DNA of 64,000 bases. Origin: Jiangella aurantiaca. GTDB lineage: Bacteria > Actinomycetota > Actinomycetes > Jiangellales > Jiangellaceae. Where the stretch lies: positions 1 to 64,000 of the forward strand of contig NZ_SMLB01000013.1 in the NCBI RefSeq assembly GCF_004349105.1, written 5' to 3'. The position numbers were made by a program, and so were the translations under genes. A model generated the notes under the pieces. The model saw only the letters and a list, made by a program, of their open reading frames with translations. It was not told where the DNA came from and did no database searches. Shown piece after piece: positions 1 to 9,645 of this stretch; positions within the stretch are counted from its first letter, which is position 1; the number at the start of each line of letters is the position of its first letter.

Positions 1-31
1 GTGGGCGGCGTCAGATGTGTATGAGAGACAG
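1..31 (+). other. Illumina Nextera adapter remnant at contig end
   Basis: These 31 bases match the end of the Nextera read-1 transposase adapter. The stretch agatgtgtat-g-agagacag is the Tn5 mosaic end with one substitution, and the preceding gtgggcggcgtc matches the adapter stem GTCGGCAGCGTC with two. In all, 28 of 31 bases agree by eye. It is sequencing artefact, so genomic sequence starts near base 32 and the gene running off the left edge is cut by the assembly. Confidence 0.95.
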
Positions 32-2378
32 GGCGGGGGGCGGGGAGCCGGCGGCGCACCGCGGCCGAGGCCACGGACGTGCGCATCCGCTCGCCGGTGG
101 CGTCGATCCAGTCGAACCCGTCGACCAGGCGGCGGTTGGCCTCGACGGCGCTGTCGCGGAGCCGGGTCGGCAGCAGGAACGCCTGGATCCGCCGGCCGAG
201 CGAGGCGGAGCGGGCGACGGAGCGGCGCACCATGTCGGTGTCCTCGCGCAGTGCCTCGACGGGCTCGGCCTGGCGGGCGTAGCGGGCCCGTTCGACGGCA
301 CCGACGAGGTGGTCGAGGAGCTGCTGGTCGTCGTCCTCGAGGGAGGCGGCGGTGGCGAGCCGACGACCGGTGACGCGCGGGGTGGCGGCCGGGTCCCAGG
401 CGTGGCCGGCGTCGCGCGCGGACTCGCGCAGGTCGGCCCAGGCGGCCTCGGCCAGCGCGCCGGGATCGTCGCCGGCCCGGCGCCAGCGCAGCTCGCGTGC
501 GACGCGGGCGGCCACCGACGGCGTCGCGAAGAACGCCGCCAGCGCCAGCGCCCCCAGCACGATCAGCGGCCATTGCGACGGCGGCTCCTGGTTGCCGGAC
601 GCCGCGCCGCCGCCGAGCTGGTCGTCGCGCGGGATGGACGGGGCGGTGTTCGACGGCGACGGCGCCGGGCCGCTCGGGTTGGGGTCGGGCACCGGCGCGT
701 TCTGGCTCGGGACGACCGTCCAGTCGGGCGCGATGCCCGTGATCGCGGCCGGGGTGGGCTCGAACCGGACCCAGCCGGACCCCTCGAAGTACAGCTCCGG
801 CCAGGCGTGGGAGTCGTGGGAGCGGACGAGGTACGTCCCGTTGCCCTGGTAGTCACCAGCGGTGAAGCCGACCGCGACCCGCGCCGGGATGCCCAGGTAG
901 CGGGCCATGATGGCCATCGTGGCGGCGAACTGCTCGCAGTAACCGGTCCGTTCGGTCAGGAAGTCGACGAGCGCGTCGGCGGTGTGGCCGGACGTCGACT
1001 CGATGTCGTACGTGAAGTCGCCCTCGGGGCCGCGGAACCACTGCTGGAGCGCGGCCGCCCGGCTGAAGTCGTCGGTGGCGCCCTCGGTGACCTCGTCGGC
1101 GAGTTCGGTGACCAGCGAGGGGAGCTCGTCGGGCAGCTCGAGCATCGCGTCGACGTCGTCATTGGGCGGGCCGGCGTTGCGCAGCGCCTCGACGCTCGGC
1201 TCGACGACCAGGCTCTGCACGTTGTACGAGCGGGCGCGGACGTCGTCGCCATCGGCCACGACGTCCAGGGTCGGCGCGTGGTAGCGCCAGTCGCCGTCGA
1301 TGTCGATGTGCTGCGCCGGGTAGGGGAGCGGCAGCCAGCTGGAGCTGAAGTCGTCGGTGACCCTGATGTCGTAGTCGGCGACCGGCCAGTCGGCCTCGAC
1401 GAGGCCCTGCGGCCACGGCATCCCGGAGTCGACGGAGTCGGGCACCGGCCGGTCGGAGGTCTTCCACTCCTCGCCGTCGAACACGTCGAGCGTGACGATG
1501 CGGATGTAGGTGGCCTGGTCCTCGGGGGAGCTGTAGCGCAGGACCTCGACGTTCTCGCGGCGCTGCAGGTTGCGCTGCAGGTCGATGATCGGGTTGTCCG
1601 TCCGGATGGTCTGCCCGCCACCCCCGCCGCCACCGCGGCCCGGCCCCAGCACGCCCTCGGTGAGCACCGGCGCGAGGCCGGGAACCGCGACCGCCACCGC
1701 CAGCGCCACCGCGCCGACCCGGCGGCCGTTGCGGGCCAGCGAGTCGGTCTCGGGGATGCCGCTGCGCCGCGCCGACGGACTGGCCGACCGGCCCCACGCC
1801 GCCACCCGGGTCCGTCCCTCGGACACCAGCAGCGCGAGGAACCCGGCCGCCGGCGGCAGGAACCACCACCAGTCCAGCCCGGTGGTCATGACCGACGCCG
1901 CGACGCCGTAGCAGGCGGCCAGCGGCACGCCGGCCAGCGGGACCCGGCGCAGCCAGACGGCGAGCGCGTCGACCATCAGCGCCACCAGGCCGGTGCCGCC
2001 GACCAGCAGCATGAGGATGCCGCGCGGCACCGGGATCGGGGCGATGTACGTCGAGGTGACGTCTATGCCCTCCCAGAACACGTCGACCAGCCGGGTGGCC
2101 CAGTCGGTGGTGGGGATGAAGCCGAACAGGGCGACGTCGTTGGCCACCAGCACGCCGAGCCACAGCACCACGATCGCCAGCTGCGCGACCGGCACCAGCA
2201 GCGCCGGCACGCCGAGCTTGCGAAGCACGTAGCCGGTGCCGGCGACCAGCGCGACCACGATGGCGGCCGGCACGATCCAGTCGTCGGCCTGCGTGATCGC
2301 GAACAGCGGCAGCACGGACAGCCAGGCCGCCACCGCCCCGATGATGGTCAAGCGGCCGTGTGCACTCAGCGACGACAT
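32..2378 (-). CDS. TgpA-type membrane transglutaminase-like protein (3' end missing)
   Basis: Membrane protein of the DUF3488/transglutaminase-like family. The ATG at 2378 overlaps the stop of the upstream DUF58 gene (TGATG). The N-terminal part has several hydrophobic segments (for example around LSVLPLFAITQADDWIVPA), followed by an extracytoplasmic transglutaminase core. Candidate catalytic residues are Cys481 in GYCEQFAATMA and His524 in SHDSHAWPELYFEG, with an acidic residue in GWVRFEPTP. A Pro/Ser-rich linker and another membrane segment (PLIVLGALALAAFF) follow, then a cytoplasmic tail. About 780 codons are present before the adapter; the true stop is off the contig. Family members sit with MoxR and DUF58 genes, as here. 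Substrate is unknown. Confidence 0.9.
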
Positions 2379-3700
2379 CAACGCGCCTCTCGTCCGCTCG
2401 AGGCACCGGCCGGCGCCGGCGCCGGTGCCTGCACGGCGGGCCGCTGCAGCCCGAGTCGCTCCCACAGCGATGCCAGGTGCTCACCCCGCTTGGCGACGAT
2501 GACGTTCCAGCCGGCGCTGCGCAGCACCTGGGCGGCGGCGGTGAGCCGCACCTGCTCGCGGCTGTTCTCGCCCAGCGACGTCCAGGACATGACGTCGAGG
2601 ACGACGGCCAGCGCGGCCGTGGAGCCCTGCCGCAGCCCGGCGACGACACGGGCCTCCTGCTCGCTGAGCCGGCCGAACACGCCGACCAGCAGGCCGGTGG
2701 CGGCCTCGGCGCCGCTGAGGAGGTCGGGCCAGCGGCCGACGGACGCGTCGCGCTGCGGCTGGACGACGGCGAGCGCGTCGAGCAGCGACACCTTGGCGTC
2801 GCCGGGGCCGCTGGCGGGGTCGTGCCAGTTGGTGGAGACGGCGCTGCCGTGGTCGGTGGCCAGCCGGACGGCGTAGCCGCGCTCGGCCAAGTGGACGCCG
2901 ATGGACGCCGCGGCGGTGACGCTCCACTCCAGCGAGGAGTCGATGCCCTCGCCGGTGTGGCCGGACGTCCGGGTGTCGAGCAGGATGGTGGCGCGGCTCT
3001 GCCAGGGCTGCTCCTCGCGCCGGACCATCAGCTCGCCGTGGTGGGCGGTGGCCCGCCAATGCACGCGGCGCATGTCGTCGCCGATGCGGTAGGCGCGGAT
3101 CGTCGCGTCCTCCTCGCCCGCGGCGGCGATGGCCCGCGGCCGGCTCTCGCCGCTGCCGCTCCACTCGCCGACCAGCCGCACCGGCGGCAGCTGGTGCACC
3201 GTCGGGGTGACGATGAGCGTGCCGAAGTCGCTGAACGCGCGCCTGAGCTCGACCATGCCGAACGGGTCGGTGACCCGCACCGTCAGCGGGCCGACCTTGT
3301 ACCGTCCGCGCACGACCGGGTCGATGGCATAGGTGACGTCGCGCCGGAACCGCGACCACACGTGGTCGAGGACGAACCGCGGCCGGGCGCCGAGCGTGAA
3401 CGGGATGCTGTCCTCGACCAGCAGCACGCCGGTCGGGATGCGCGCGGAGTTGGCCAGCCGCAGGTGCACCGTCGCCCGCTCGCCGACGGAGACCCGTGGC
3501 GGCTCGATGGACCGCGACGCCGCCAGCCGCACCCGGCTGCGCAGCGCGACGACCAGGCTGATGGCCGGGACGACGGCCAGCAGCAGCCCGACGCGGAGCA
3601 CGTCGCGCTGCCCGGCCAGGACGGCGGCGACGATGGCGCCGCCGCCGACCGCCAGGAAGGCCCAGCCGCGGCGGGTGAGCCCGGACAGCGCGTCGTTCAT
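2378..3700 (-). CDS. DUF58 domain-containing protein
   Basis: 440-residue protein of the DUF58 family, found almost always next to MoxR ATPases. Two membrane segments lie near residues 13-30 and 36-51. A beta-rich domain follows, and the family signature RAYRIGDDMRRVHWRATA plus GELMVRREEQPW lies around residues 202-232. The C-terminal half is vWA-like in position. The ATG at 3700 lies 8 bases after the moxR stop, and the stop overlaps the transglutaminase start, so the three genes form one operon. The molecular role of DUF58 proteins is not settled; in this context it is probably a partner in an envelope-related MoxR chaperone system. Confidence 0.93.
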   Translation of the reverse strand: MNDALSGLTRRGWAFLAVGGGAIVAAVLAGQRDVLRVGLLLAVVPAISLVVALRSRVRLAASRSIEPPRVSVGERATVHLRLANSARIPTGVLLVEDSIPFTLGARPRFVLDHVWSRFRRDVTYAIDPVVRGRYKVGPLTVRVTDPFGMVELRRAFSDFGTLIVTPTVHQLPPVRLVGEWSGSGESRPRAIAAAGEEDATIRAYRIGDDMRRVHWRATAHHGELMVRREEQPWQSRATILLDTRTSGHTGEGIDSSLEWSVTAAASIGVHLAERGYAVRLATDHGSAVSTNWHDPASGPGDAKVSLLDALAVVQPQRDASVGRWPDLLSGAEAATGLLVGVFGRLSEQEARVVAGLRQGSTAALAVVLDVMSWTSLGENSREQVRLTAAAQVLRSAGWNVIVAKRGEHLASLWERLGLQRPAVQAPAPAPAGASSGREAR

Positions 3701-3708
3701 AGAAGGCC

Positions 3709-4722
3709 CTACCGGGCCGGTTCGGGCTGCGGGATGCGCTGGACGAGGTCGGCGACGATGCTCGTGGAGTCGCGGCGGCCGATCTGCGCCTCGGCCGTCG
3801 GCAGCAGCCGGTGGCCGAGCACCGGAGCGGCGAGCGCCTGGATGTCGTCGGGCAGCACGTACTCGCGCCCCTCGAGGCCGGCCCACGCCTTGGCCGCCCG
3901 GATGAGGTGCAGCGTCGCCCGCGGCGACGCGCCCAGCCGGAGGTCGGGCGACGTGCGGGTGGCGGTGGTCAGGGCGACGGCGTACTCCTTGATCGGGTCG
4001 GCGACGTACACGCCCCGGACCAGCCGGACCAGCTTGTGCACGTGCGCGGCGTCGGTGACCGGCTCGAGCGGGTCGAGGGCGCTGGTCGAGCCGTGGGTGT
4101 CGATCATTTCGATCTCGTGCCGCGGCGATGGGTAGCCCATGGACAGCCGCATCATGAAGCGGTCGCGCTGCGCCTCGGGGAGGGGGTACGTCCCCTCCAT
4201 CTCGATGGGGTTCTGGGTGGCGACCACCATGAACGGCGCCTCGAGCTGGTAGGTGGTGCCGTCGACGGTGACCTGGCGCTCCTCCATGCACTCCAGCAGC
4301 GCCGACTGCGTCTTCGGCGAGGCGCGGTTGATCTCGTCACCGACGACGATGTTCGCGAACACGCCGCCCGGCTTGAACTCGAACTCGCGGGTCTCCTGGT
4401 TGAACACCGAGACGCCGGTGACGTCGCTGGGCATGAGGTCGGGCGTGAACTGGATGCGGCGCACCGAGCAGTCGATGGCGCGGGCGACCGACTTGGCCAG
4501 CATGGTCTTGCCGACACCCGGGACGTCCTCGATGAGGATGTGGCCCTCGGCCAGCAGCACGGTGAGGGCCAGCTTGATGACCTCGGGCTTCCCCTCGATC
4601 ACCGAGCCGATGGCGGCCTGGATGCGGGCCGCGGTGTCCGCGAGGTCGCTCAGCGCCAGTTCCGGCACGAGATCGTTGGGCCCCTGCTGTTGATGACGGC
4701 CCGGGTTGAACGGCTCAGGCAC
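3709..4722 (-). CDS. MoxR family AAA+ ATPase
   Basis: 337-residue AAA+ ATPase of the MoxR family, thought to act as a chaperone in assembly of vWA/DUF58 partners. Walker A is GVGKT at residues 69-73, the Walker B acidic pair is in VVGDEINRA (Asp129-Glu130), and the sensor-1 Asn is in VATQNPIEMEG (about 171). The GTG at 4722 was chosen because GGAGG sits just upstream (AAGGAGGAAAC-GTG). A longer upstream reading has no such site. It is the first gene of a moxR-DUF58-tgpA operon. Walker B has Gly before the Asp-Glu pair, where Ala is more usual. Confidence 0.95.
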   Translation of the reverse strand: MPEPFNPGRHQQQGPNDLVPELALSDLADTAARIQAAIGSVIEGKPEVIKLALTVLLAEGHILIEDVPGVGKTMLAKSVARAIDCSVRRIQFTPDLMPSDVTGVSVFNQETREFEFKPGGVFANIVVGDEINRASPKTQSALLECMEERQVTVDGTTYQLEAPFMVVATQNPIEMEGTYPLPEAQRDRFMMRLSMGYPSPRHEIEMIDTHGSTSALDPLEPVTDAAHVHKLVRLVRGVYVADPIKEYAVALTTATRTSPDLRLGASPRATLHLIRAAKAWAGLEGREYVLPDDIQALAAPVLGHRLLPTAEAQIGRRDSTSIVADLVQRIPQPEPAR

Positions 4723-5062
4723 GTTTCCTCCTTCGATCCCCGACCTCGTCGGCGTGACGTGCCTCGGCCGATCGCGGAATTCCGCTTTCCAGTCTGCAGT
4801 GTGCGACGTCCGACCCGCCCCGCAGGTTCCGACCGGCCCCGGCTTTCGCTTACCCGCAGAGCCTATGTCCACTCCCTATGCACGCGCATCCATCCGAAGC
4901 GGACATTCGCCGATCGCCCGCTGGTGGGAGCGCCTGTCGGACGGACGGGGGTTGGCGTTCCGCAGGCCGCGAACTGAGGGGGACGGGGCGAGTCTGGGCA
5001 CACCTCCATGCGCACGGGCGCGGCCCCGGTTCCACGGTCGGGCTCGTCGTCGCCTGGTCCCA

Positions 5063-5112
5063 TGATCATCAAGGATCCGCCACACCATGACGTGGTCGAT
5101 CCTTGATGATCA
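5063..5112. repeat. Palindromic repeat E1 (15-bp arms)
   Basis: tgatcatcaaggatc (5063-5077) is followed after 20 bases by its exact reverse complement (5098-5112). The spacer is cgccacaccatgacgtggtc. The outer end TGATCAT is shared with the palindrome at 57106-57164. It lies between divergent genes, so a terminator role is unlikely. It may belong to a family of dispersed intergenic palindromes. Confidence 0.85.
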
Positions 5113-5475
5113 CGCCTGCCGGATGTCGACGTCGGCGGCCGCCGCCGCCGGCCTGCGCCGCTTCCGTTGCCACGGCGCTCCACCACTTTCCTCCACCGCG
5201 GCGCCCCGATGACCACCGCACGTCGCTGACCAGGCATGACGCCGGGCCCCTCAGGCCCGGGCGGGCGCTGCCCGGGCCGACGGGCCGGCCGCACCCCCGC
5301 TCCGTCTGATGGTCGCTCCACCACGGCCCACCAGGCCGTCCAGCGTCGTCCGCTGGCCCTTGCCGGCAAGCCTCTGACCAGCGCGGACGTGCTCTCCGCC
5401 GGTCCCAGCGCCGCGTCCGGCCGCCGTCACCCGGCGACGGCCGGGCGGAGCGTGGTGGGGCGAGGAGGGGCTGAA

Positions 5476-5531
5476 TGTGGTTGCAAGTGGGGGAGAGTGG
5501 AGTAGAGTGGCGGGCAATGGAGGAAGAGTGG
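5476..5531 (+). promoter_or_regulatory. MraZ operator: tandem 10-bp boxes upstream of mraZ
   Basis: A run of GTGG boxes in 10-bp phase: TGTGG at 5476, AGTGG at 5486, 5496 and 5506, AATGG at 5516, then AGTGG at 5527 (11-bp step). MraZ is known to bind tandem GTGG-containing boxes spaced one helical turn apart upstream of its own gene. Five or six boxes is a long array. The array ends 63 bases before the mraZ start, so it probably mediates autoregulation of the whole dcw cluster. Confidence 0.88.
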
Positions 5532-5593
5532 TCCGGGGTGGCGGTCAATGGAACGTCCGGTGACGGTCGCGGCGGACAGCGGGGAGGTGGGCC

Positions 5594-6025
5594 GTGTTCC
5601 TCGGTACCCACACGCCCCGGCTGGACGACAAGGGGCGGCTCATCCTCCCGGCGAAGTTCCGGGACGAACTGGCGGAGGGCGTCGTGATCACACGAGGGCA
5701 GGAGCGCTGTCTCTACGTGTGGCCGCGTACCGAGTTCCTCCGGTTCACCGAGCAGTTGCGCGCCGCCCCCATCACGCACAAGGGCACGCGCGACTTCGCT
5801 CGCATGCTGGCTGCGGGGGCCAGCGACGAGGTCCCGGACAAGCAGGGCCGCATCACCATCCCGCCGGGTCTGCGCACGTACGCGGGCCTGGAGCGTGAGT
5901 GCACCGTCGTCGGTGCCATGACACGGGTGGAGATCTGGTCCGAGCAGGCCTGGGAGACGTACCAGGCGGAGAAGGAACCGATGTTCGCCGACATCTCGGA
6001 GGAGGTGCTGCCCGGCATCTTCTGA
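5594..6025 (+). CDS. mraZ: Transcriptional regulator MraZ
   Basis: 143-residue DNA-binding protein and first gene of the dcw cluster. It has the two swapped-hairpin AbrB-like repeats of the family: [13 protein letters not shown] near residue 11 and [13 protein letters not shown] near residue 82. The start is GTG preceded by a GGGGAGG ribosome site. MraZ regulates the operon it heads, and the matching box array lies just upstream. The next gene begins about 165 bases later, leaving room for a second promoter or attenuator. Confidence 0.97.
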   Translation: MFLGTHTPRLDDKGRLILPAKFRDELAEGVVITRGQERCLYVWPRTEFLRFTEQLRAAPITHKGTRDFARMLAAGASDEVPDKQGRITIPPGLRTYAGLERECTVVGAMTRVEIWSEQAWETYQAEKEPMFADISEEVLPGIF

Positions 6026-6068
6026 CCGCCGTCGCGTGGAACGCACGACGAGGTCTCCGGCCGCTCAA

Positions 6069-6100
6069 CCGCTTGACACACCTTCCCCGGTGCCAAGCGG
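6069..6100 (+). other. Hairpin between mraZ and rsmH
   Basis: CCGCTTG (6069-6075) and CAAGCGG (6094-6100) are perfect complements with an 18-base loop. The left arm runs into TTGACA (6073-6078), a good -35 hexamer, but no matching -10 was found. It could attenuate read-through from mraZ or be part of a secondary promoter. Confidence 0.35.
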
Positions 6101-6193
6101 CCAGAGCTGGCAAGCAAGCCCGAGCGGGCGGGGACCTGGTCGTACGAACAGCGAACGGCACAACAGGCAACGACGAGAGACGCGGGGGTGTCG

Positions 6194-7186
6194 ATGACTG
6201 AGCAGGGGGCGCACGTCCCAGTGCTGCTCGACCGCGTCGTCGAGCTCCTGGCGCCCGCGCTGGAGGACGAGCGGCGTGTTGTGGTCGATGCCACGCTGGG
6301 TCTCGGCGGGCACGCCGAGGCCCTGTTGCGCCGCAGTTCGACGGCCCACCTGGTGGGCCTCGACCGCGACCGCGAGGCGCTGGCCCGGGCCACCGAGCGG
6401 CTGGCGCCGTTCGGCGACCGGTTCACCGGCGTGCACGCGGTCTACGACCGGATCGCCGACGTCTTGGCGGGCCTCGGCATCCGGCGCGTGCATGGCGTCC
6501 TGTTCGACCTGGGGGTCTCCTCCCTCCAGCTGGACGAGGCCCAGCGCGGCTTCGCCTACGCCCAGGACGCGCCGCTGGACATGCGGATGGACCAGTCCAC
6601 CGGCATCACCGCGGCCGAGGTGCTCAACACCTACGCCGCGGCCGACCTCACCCGCATCCTGCGCCGCTACGGCGAGGAGCGGTTCGCGTCGCGCATCGCG
6701 GCGGCGGTCGTGCGGGAGCGGAAGCGGGCGCCGTTCGACACCAGCGCCCGGCTGGTCGAGCTGATCCGCGACGCCATTCCCGCGCCGGCCCGGCGCACCG
6801 GAGGCAACCCGGCCAAGCGGACGTTCCAGGCGCTGCGCATCGAGGTCAACGGCGAGCTGGAGGCGCTCGAGCGGGCGCTGCCGGCGGCCATCGACGCGCT
6901 CGCCGTCGGGGGCCGCATCGTCGTGCTCTCGTACCACTCGTTGGAAGACCGCATCGTCAAGCAGCTGTTCGCGGCGCGGACGACCAGCTCCGCGCCGCCC
7001 GGACTGCCGGTCGAGCTGCCGGAGCACCGGCCCGAGCTGCGGCTGCTGACCCGGTCCGAACCGCCCACGAACGAGGAGATCGCCGCCAACCCGCGCGCAC
7101 AGTCGGCCCGGCTGCGCGCCGTCGAGCGGATCAGGGAGGGGGCGTCGACTGCGGCCCGCCGCGAGGCGTCAGGGGGAGAAGCATGA
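6194..7186 (+). CDS. rsmH: 16S rRNA (cytosine-1402-N4)-methyltransferase RsmH
   Basis: S-adenosylmethionine-dependent methyltransferase that modifies C1402 of 16S rRNA (formerly MraW). The start region [17 protein letters not shown] and the SAM-binding motif [14 protein letters not shown] are typical, as are [15 protein letters not shown] and the C-terminal [16 protein letters not shown] at 6194 has a GGGGGTG stretch just before it; GTG at 6188, two codons earlier in the same frame, is equally possible. Length (about 330 residues) is normal. The stop overlaps the start of ftsL (ATGA). Confidence 0.97.
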   Translation: MTEQGAHVPVLLDRVVELLAPALEDERRVVVDATLGLGGHAEALLRRSSTAHLVGLDRDREALARATERLAPFGDRFTGVHAVYDRIADVLAGLGIRRVHGVLFDLGVSSLQLDEAQRGFAYAQDAPLDMRMDQSTGITAAEVLNTYAAADLTRILRRYGEERFASRIAAAVVRERKRAPFDTSARLVELIRDAIPAPARRTGGNPAKRTFQALRIEVNGELEALERALPAAIDALAVGGRIVVLSYHSLEDRIVKQLFAARTTSSAPPGLPVELPEHRPELRLLTRSEPPTNEEIAANPRAQSARLRAVERIREGASTAARREASGGEA

Positions 7187-7563
7187 GTGCCGCCGAACGC
7201 GTCTACGCACCCGTCGCCGCGCCGCGACGTCCGGCGCTGCGCAGTGTGCCGCCGCGCGCCTCCCGCGCGCCCCGCGCCCCGTTCGTCGTGCTGGTCCTGC
7301 TGGTGCTCGGCATCGGCCTGATCGGCCTGCTGGTCCTCAACACCGCGCTGCAGCAGGGCGCGTTCGAGCTGGGCGAGCTGCAGTCGACCACCGACGAGCT
7401 GCGTGACCGGCAGACCGACCTCGCCGACCGCGTCGCCGCCCGCAGCGCACCGGACGCGCTGGCCGATCAGGCGACCCGGATGGGCATGGTCCCGGCCGAG
7501 GAGGCGCCCACGTTCCTGGAGCTGCCCGGCTCCTCGTCCGCCGACGCCGGTGGTGCTGACTGA
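7183..7563 (+). CDS. ftsL: FtsL-like septum protein
   Basis: 126-residue single-pass membrane protein in the ftsL position between rsmH and ftsI. A basic, Pro/Arg-rich cytoplasmic tail (1-32) is followed by one membrane helix (about 34-53, [18 protein letters not shown]) and a short coiled coil ([22 protein letters not shown]). FtsL partners with FtsB/DivIC and FtsQ in the divisome. Sequence conservation in this family is low, so the call rests on topology and position. Start and stop overlap both neighbours (ATGA, TGATG), which suggests translational coupling. Confidence 0.88.
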   Translation: MSAAERVYAPVAAPRRPALRSVPPRASRAPRAPFVVLVLLVLGIGLIGLLVLNTALQQGAFELGELQSTTDELRDRQTDLADRVAARSAPDALADQATRMGMVPAEEAPTFLELPGSSSADAGGAD

Positions 7564-9626
7564 TGCCGCCCAAGCGCCGGGACGGCAGGGGACAGGCCGG
7601 ACGAGGTGCGGCCGGACGAGGAGCCGCGGCGGGCGCAGGACGGGGCAAGGCGGCGGGCCGCGCCGCGCGGCCGGCGCCCAAGCCGGCCCCGAAGCCGGCC
7701 CGCAAGACCGCCGCGAAGGCCGCGGCGAAGCCGGCCCGCAAGACCGCCGCGCCGCGGGCGCGCAAGAGCGCTCCCACGTCGTCGCGTGCCGGTGCCGTGC
7801 CGACGCCGCCCCGGGCGCCCAAGGCGACCAGAGCATCGCGGCCGGCCAAGCCGGCCAAGCCGCCGAAGGCGCCCAAGCGCCCCAAGCCGCCGAGGCAGCC
7901 GCGCACGGTCCGGCTGGCCGACCCGCGCAAGCGGCTGCGTGTGAGCCTGGTCGGCGTGTGCGTGGTCCTGTCGTTGTTCGGCGGCCGCCTGATCCAGCTG
8001 CAGGGTATCGACGCGTCCACGTACACCGCCGTCGCCGACCGCATCGGCCTGAAGACGGTCGCGGTGCGGGCCGACCGCGGCGCCATCGTCGACCGTGACG
8101 GTGAGCCGCTGGCCAGCACCGTCGAGGCGTACGACGTCGTCGTCGACCAGACGCAGGTGGCGAACCCGGCCGCCTACGCGCTGCAGTTGGAGGCCATCCT
8201 CGGCAGCCCCGCCGCCGACCTGCAGCGCGACCTCACCGGGTCCGACCGGTACGTCGTCGTCGCGCGCGGGGTACCGGGGGCGACCTGGCGGGAGATCCGG
8301 GCACTCGGCCTGGCCGGGTTCACCGCGGAGACCGCCGCCGCCCGCGACTACCCGGCGGGCACCGTCGCCGGCAACGTCGTCGGGTTCCTCGGCACCGACG
8401 GCATGGGCCTCACCGGGCTCGAGCAGTCGATGGACCAGACTCTGGCCGGCGTCGACGGCGAGGCGACCTACCAGTTCAGCCCGGGCGGCATCCGCATCCC
8501 GAACAGCTCGGCGAATCACGTCAGCCAGCCGGTGGCCGGCACCGGGCTGCGGCTGACGCTGGACAGCGACGTGCAGTGGCACACCGAGCAGGTGCTCGCC
8601 GAGGCGGTCGCGAACGCCGGCGCGGCCGACGGTGTCGCCGTCGTCATGGACGTCGACACGCAGGAGATCGTCGCGCTGGCCGCCACGCCCGCGTTCGACC
8701 CCAGCGACCCGAGCAAGACGGAGGCCACCGACCGCGGCAGCGCCGCCGTCGAGGACGCCTACGAGCCGGGCTCGGTGTTCAAGCCGATCACCATGTCGGC
8801 CGTCGTCGACCAGGGGCTGGCCGACCACACCACCACCTTCTCGGTGCCCGACAACATCCGGCGCGGCGGCGAGACCATCCACGACTACTACAGCCACGGC
8901 GAGGACCAGATGACGCTGGCCGGCATCGTGGCGAAGTCGAGCAACGTCGGCACCGTCCTCGCCGCCGAGACGCTGGACAAGGACGTCTACCACGACTACC
9001 TCCAGCGGTTCGGGTTCGGCACGGCACCGGACCTCGGGCTGCCCGGCGAGACCGGCGGCCGGCTGCCGTCCGGCGACGACTTCACCGACCTGACCCGCGA
9101 CAACGTCGCGTTCGGCCAGGGCATCTCGGTCAGCGCCGTGCAGATGGCGTCGGCGTACGCCACCATCGCCAACGGCGGCGTGCGGGTCGACCCGCGGCTG
9201 GTCGCGGCGACCGTCGACGCCGACGGGCGCGAGACGCCGGTGGAGCCCTCGGCGCCGGAGCGAGTGATCAGCGAGGAGACCGCCGCCGAGGTCACGACGA
9301 TGATGGAGGCCGTCATGGGCGAGGGCGGCACCGGCAAGCCCGCGCTGGTCGACGGCTACCGCGTCGCCGGCAAGACCGGTACCGCGCAGCGGGTCGACCC
9401 CGAGTGCGGCTGTTACGCCGACTACAACTCCTCGTTCATGGGCTTCGCGCCGGCCGACGACCCGCAGTACGTCGTCGTCGTCTCGCTGTTCGACCCGCAG
9501 AACGGCAATTCCGGCAGTGCGCTGGCCGGTCCGGCCTTCGCGGACATCATGCGCTTCGCCCTCGAGCAGGGCGGCGTGGCGCCGACCGGCACAGAGGCGC
9601 CGCAGGTGCCACTCTTCGCCGACTGA
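7563..9626 (+). CDS. ftsI: Septal penicillin-binding protein FtsI (class B PBP)
   Basis: 687-residue class B PBP, a septal peptidoglycan transpeptidase. The transpeptidase motifs are all present: SVFK with nucleophile Ser404 and Lys407, SSN at 459-461, and KTG at 604-606. The dimerisation domain follows a membrane segment near residues 122-140. The N-terminal 110 residues are unusual: a long Lys/Ala/Pro/Arg-rich tail with repeats of the type PARKTAAKAA, resembling histone H1-like tails and probably disordered in the cytoplasm. The start overlaps the ftsL stop (TGATG). Confidence 0.97.
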   Translation: MPPKRRDGRGQAGRGAAGRGAAAGAGRGKAAGRAARPAPKPAPKPARKTAAKAAAKPARKTAAPRARKSAPTSSRAGAVPTPPRAPKATRASRPAKPAKPPKAPKRPKPPRQPRTVRLADPRKRLRVSLVGVCVVLSLFGGRLIQLQGIDASTYTAVADRIGLKTVAVRADRGAIVDRDGEPLASTVEAYDVVVDQTQVANPAAYALQLEAILGSPAADLQRDLTGSDRYVVVARGVPGATWREIRALGLAGFTAETAAARDYPAGTVAGNVVGFLGTDGMGLTGLEQSMDQTLAGVDGEATYQFSPGGIRIPNSSANHVSQPVAGTGLRLTLDSDVQWHTEQVLAEAVANAGAADGVAVVMDVDTQEIVALAATPAFDPSDPSKTEATDRGSAAVEDAYEPGSVFKPITMSAVVDQGLADHTTTFSVPDNIRRGGETIHDYYSHGEDQMTLAGIVAKSSNVGTVLAAETLDKDVYHDYLQRFGFGTAPDLGLPGETGGRLPSGDDFTDLTRDNVAFGQGISVSAVQMASAYATIANGGVRVDPRLVAATVDADGRETPVEPSAPERVISEETAAEVTTMMEAVMGEGGTGKPALVDGYRVAGKTGTAQRVDPECGCYADYNSSFMGFAPADDPQYVVVVSLFDPQNGNSGSALAGPAFADIMRFALEQGGVAPTGTEAPQVPLFAD

Positions 9627-9645
9627 CCGAGTAGATTGCTCTGTC

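Larger units (their letters stand above)
4723..5593. other. Long intergenic region between divergent moxR and mraZ
   Basis: 871 bases without a convincing gene. It holds a perfect 15-bp inverted repeat (5063-5112) and the MraZ operator array (5476-5531), both listed separately. Short open frames here on both strands lack ribosome sites and family resemblance. Between 5113 and 5475 nothing recognisable was seen. The moxR promoter must lie near its left end but no clear -35/-10 pair could be picked out. Confidence 0.7.

Noticed and set aside
15-2876. A 953-codon open frame on the plus strand over the transglutaminase and DUF58 genes
   Set aside because: It starts inside adapter sequence, is antisense to two recognisable genes and has the Arg/Gly/Val-rich composition of a GC-rich shadow frame.
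6073-6101. TTGACA between mraZ and rsmH as a full promoter
   Set aside because: No acceptable -10 at 16-19 bases; kept only as part of a hairpin.
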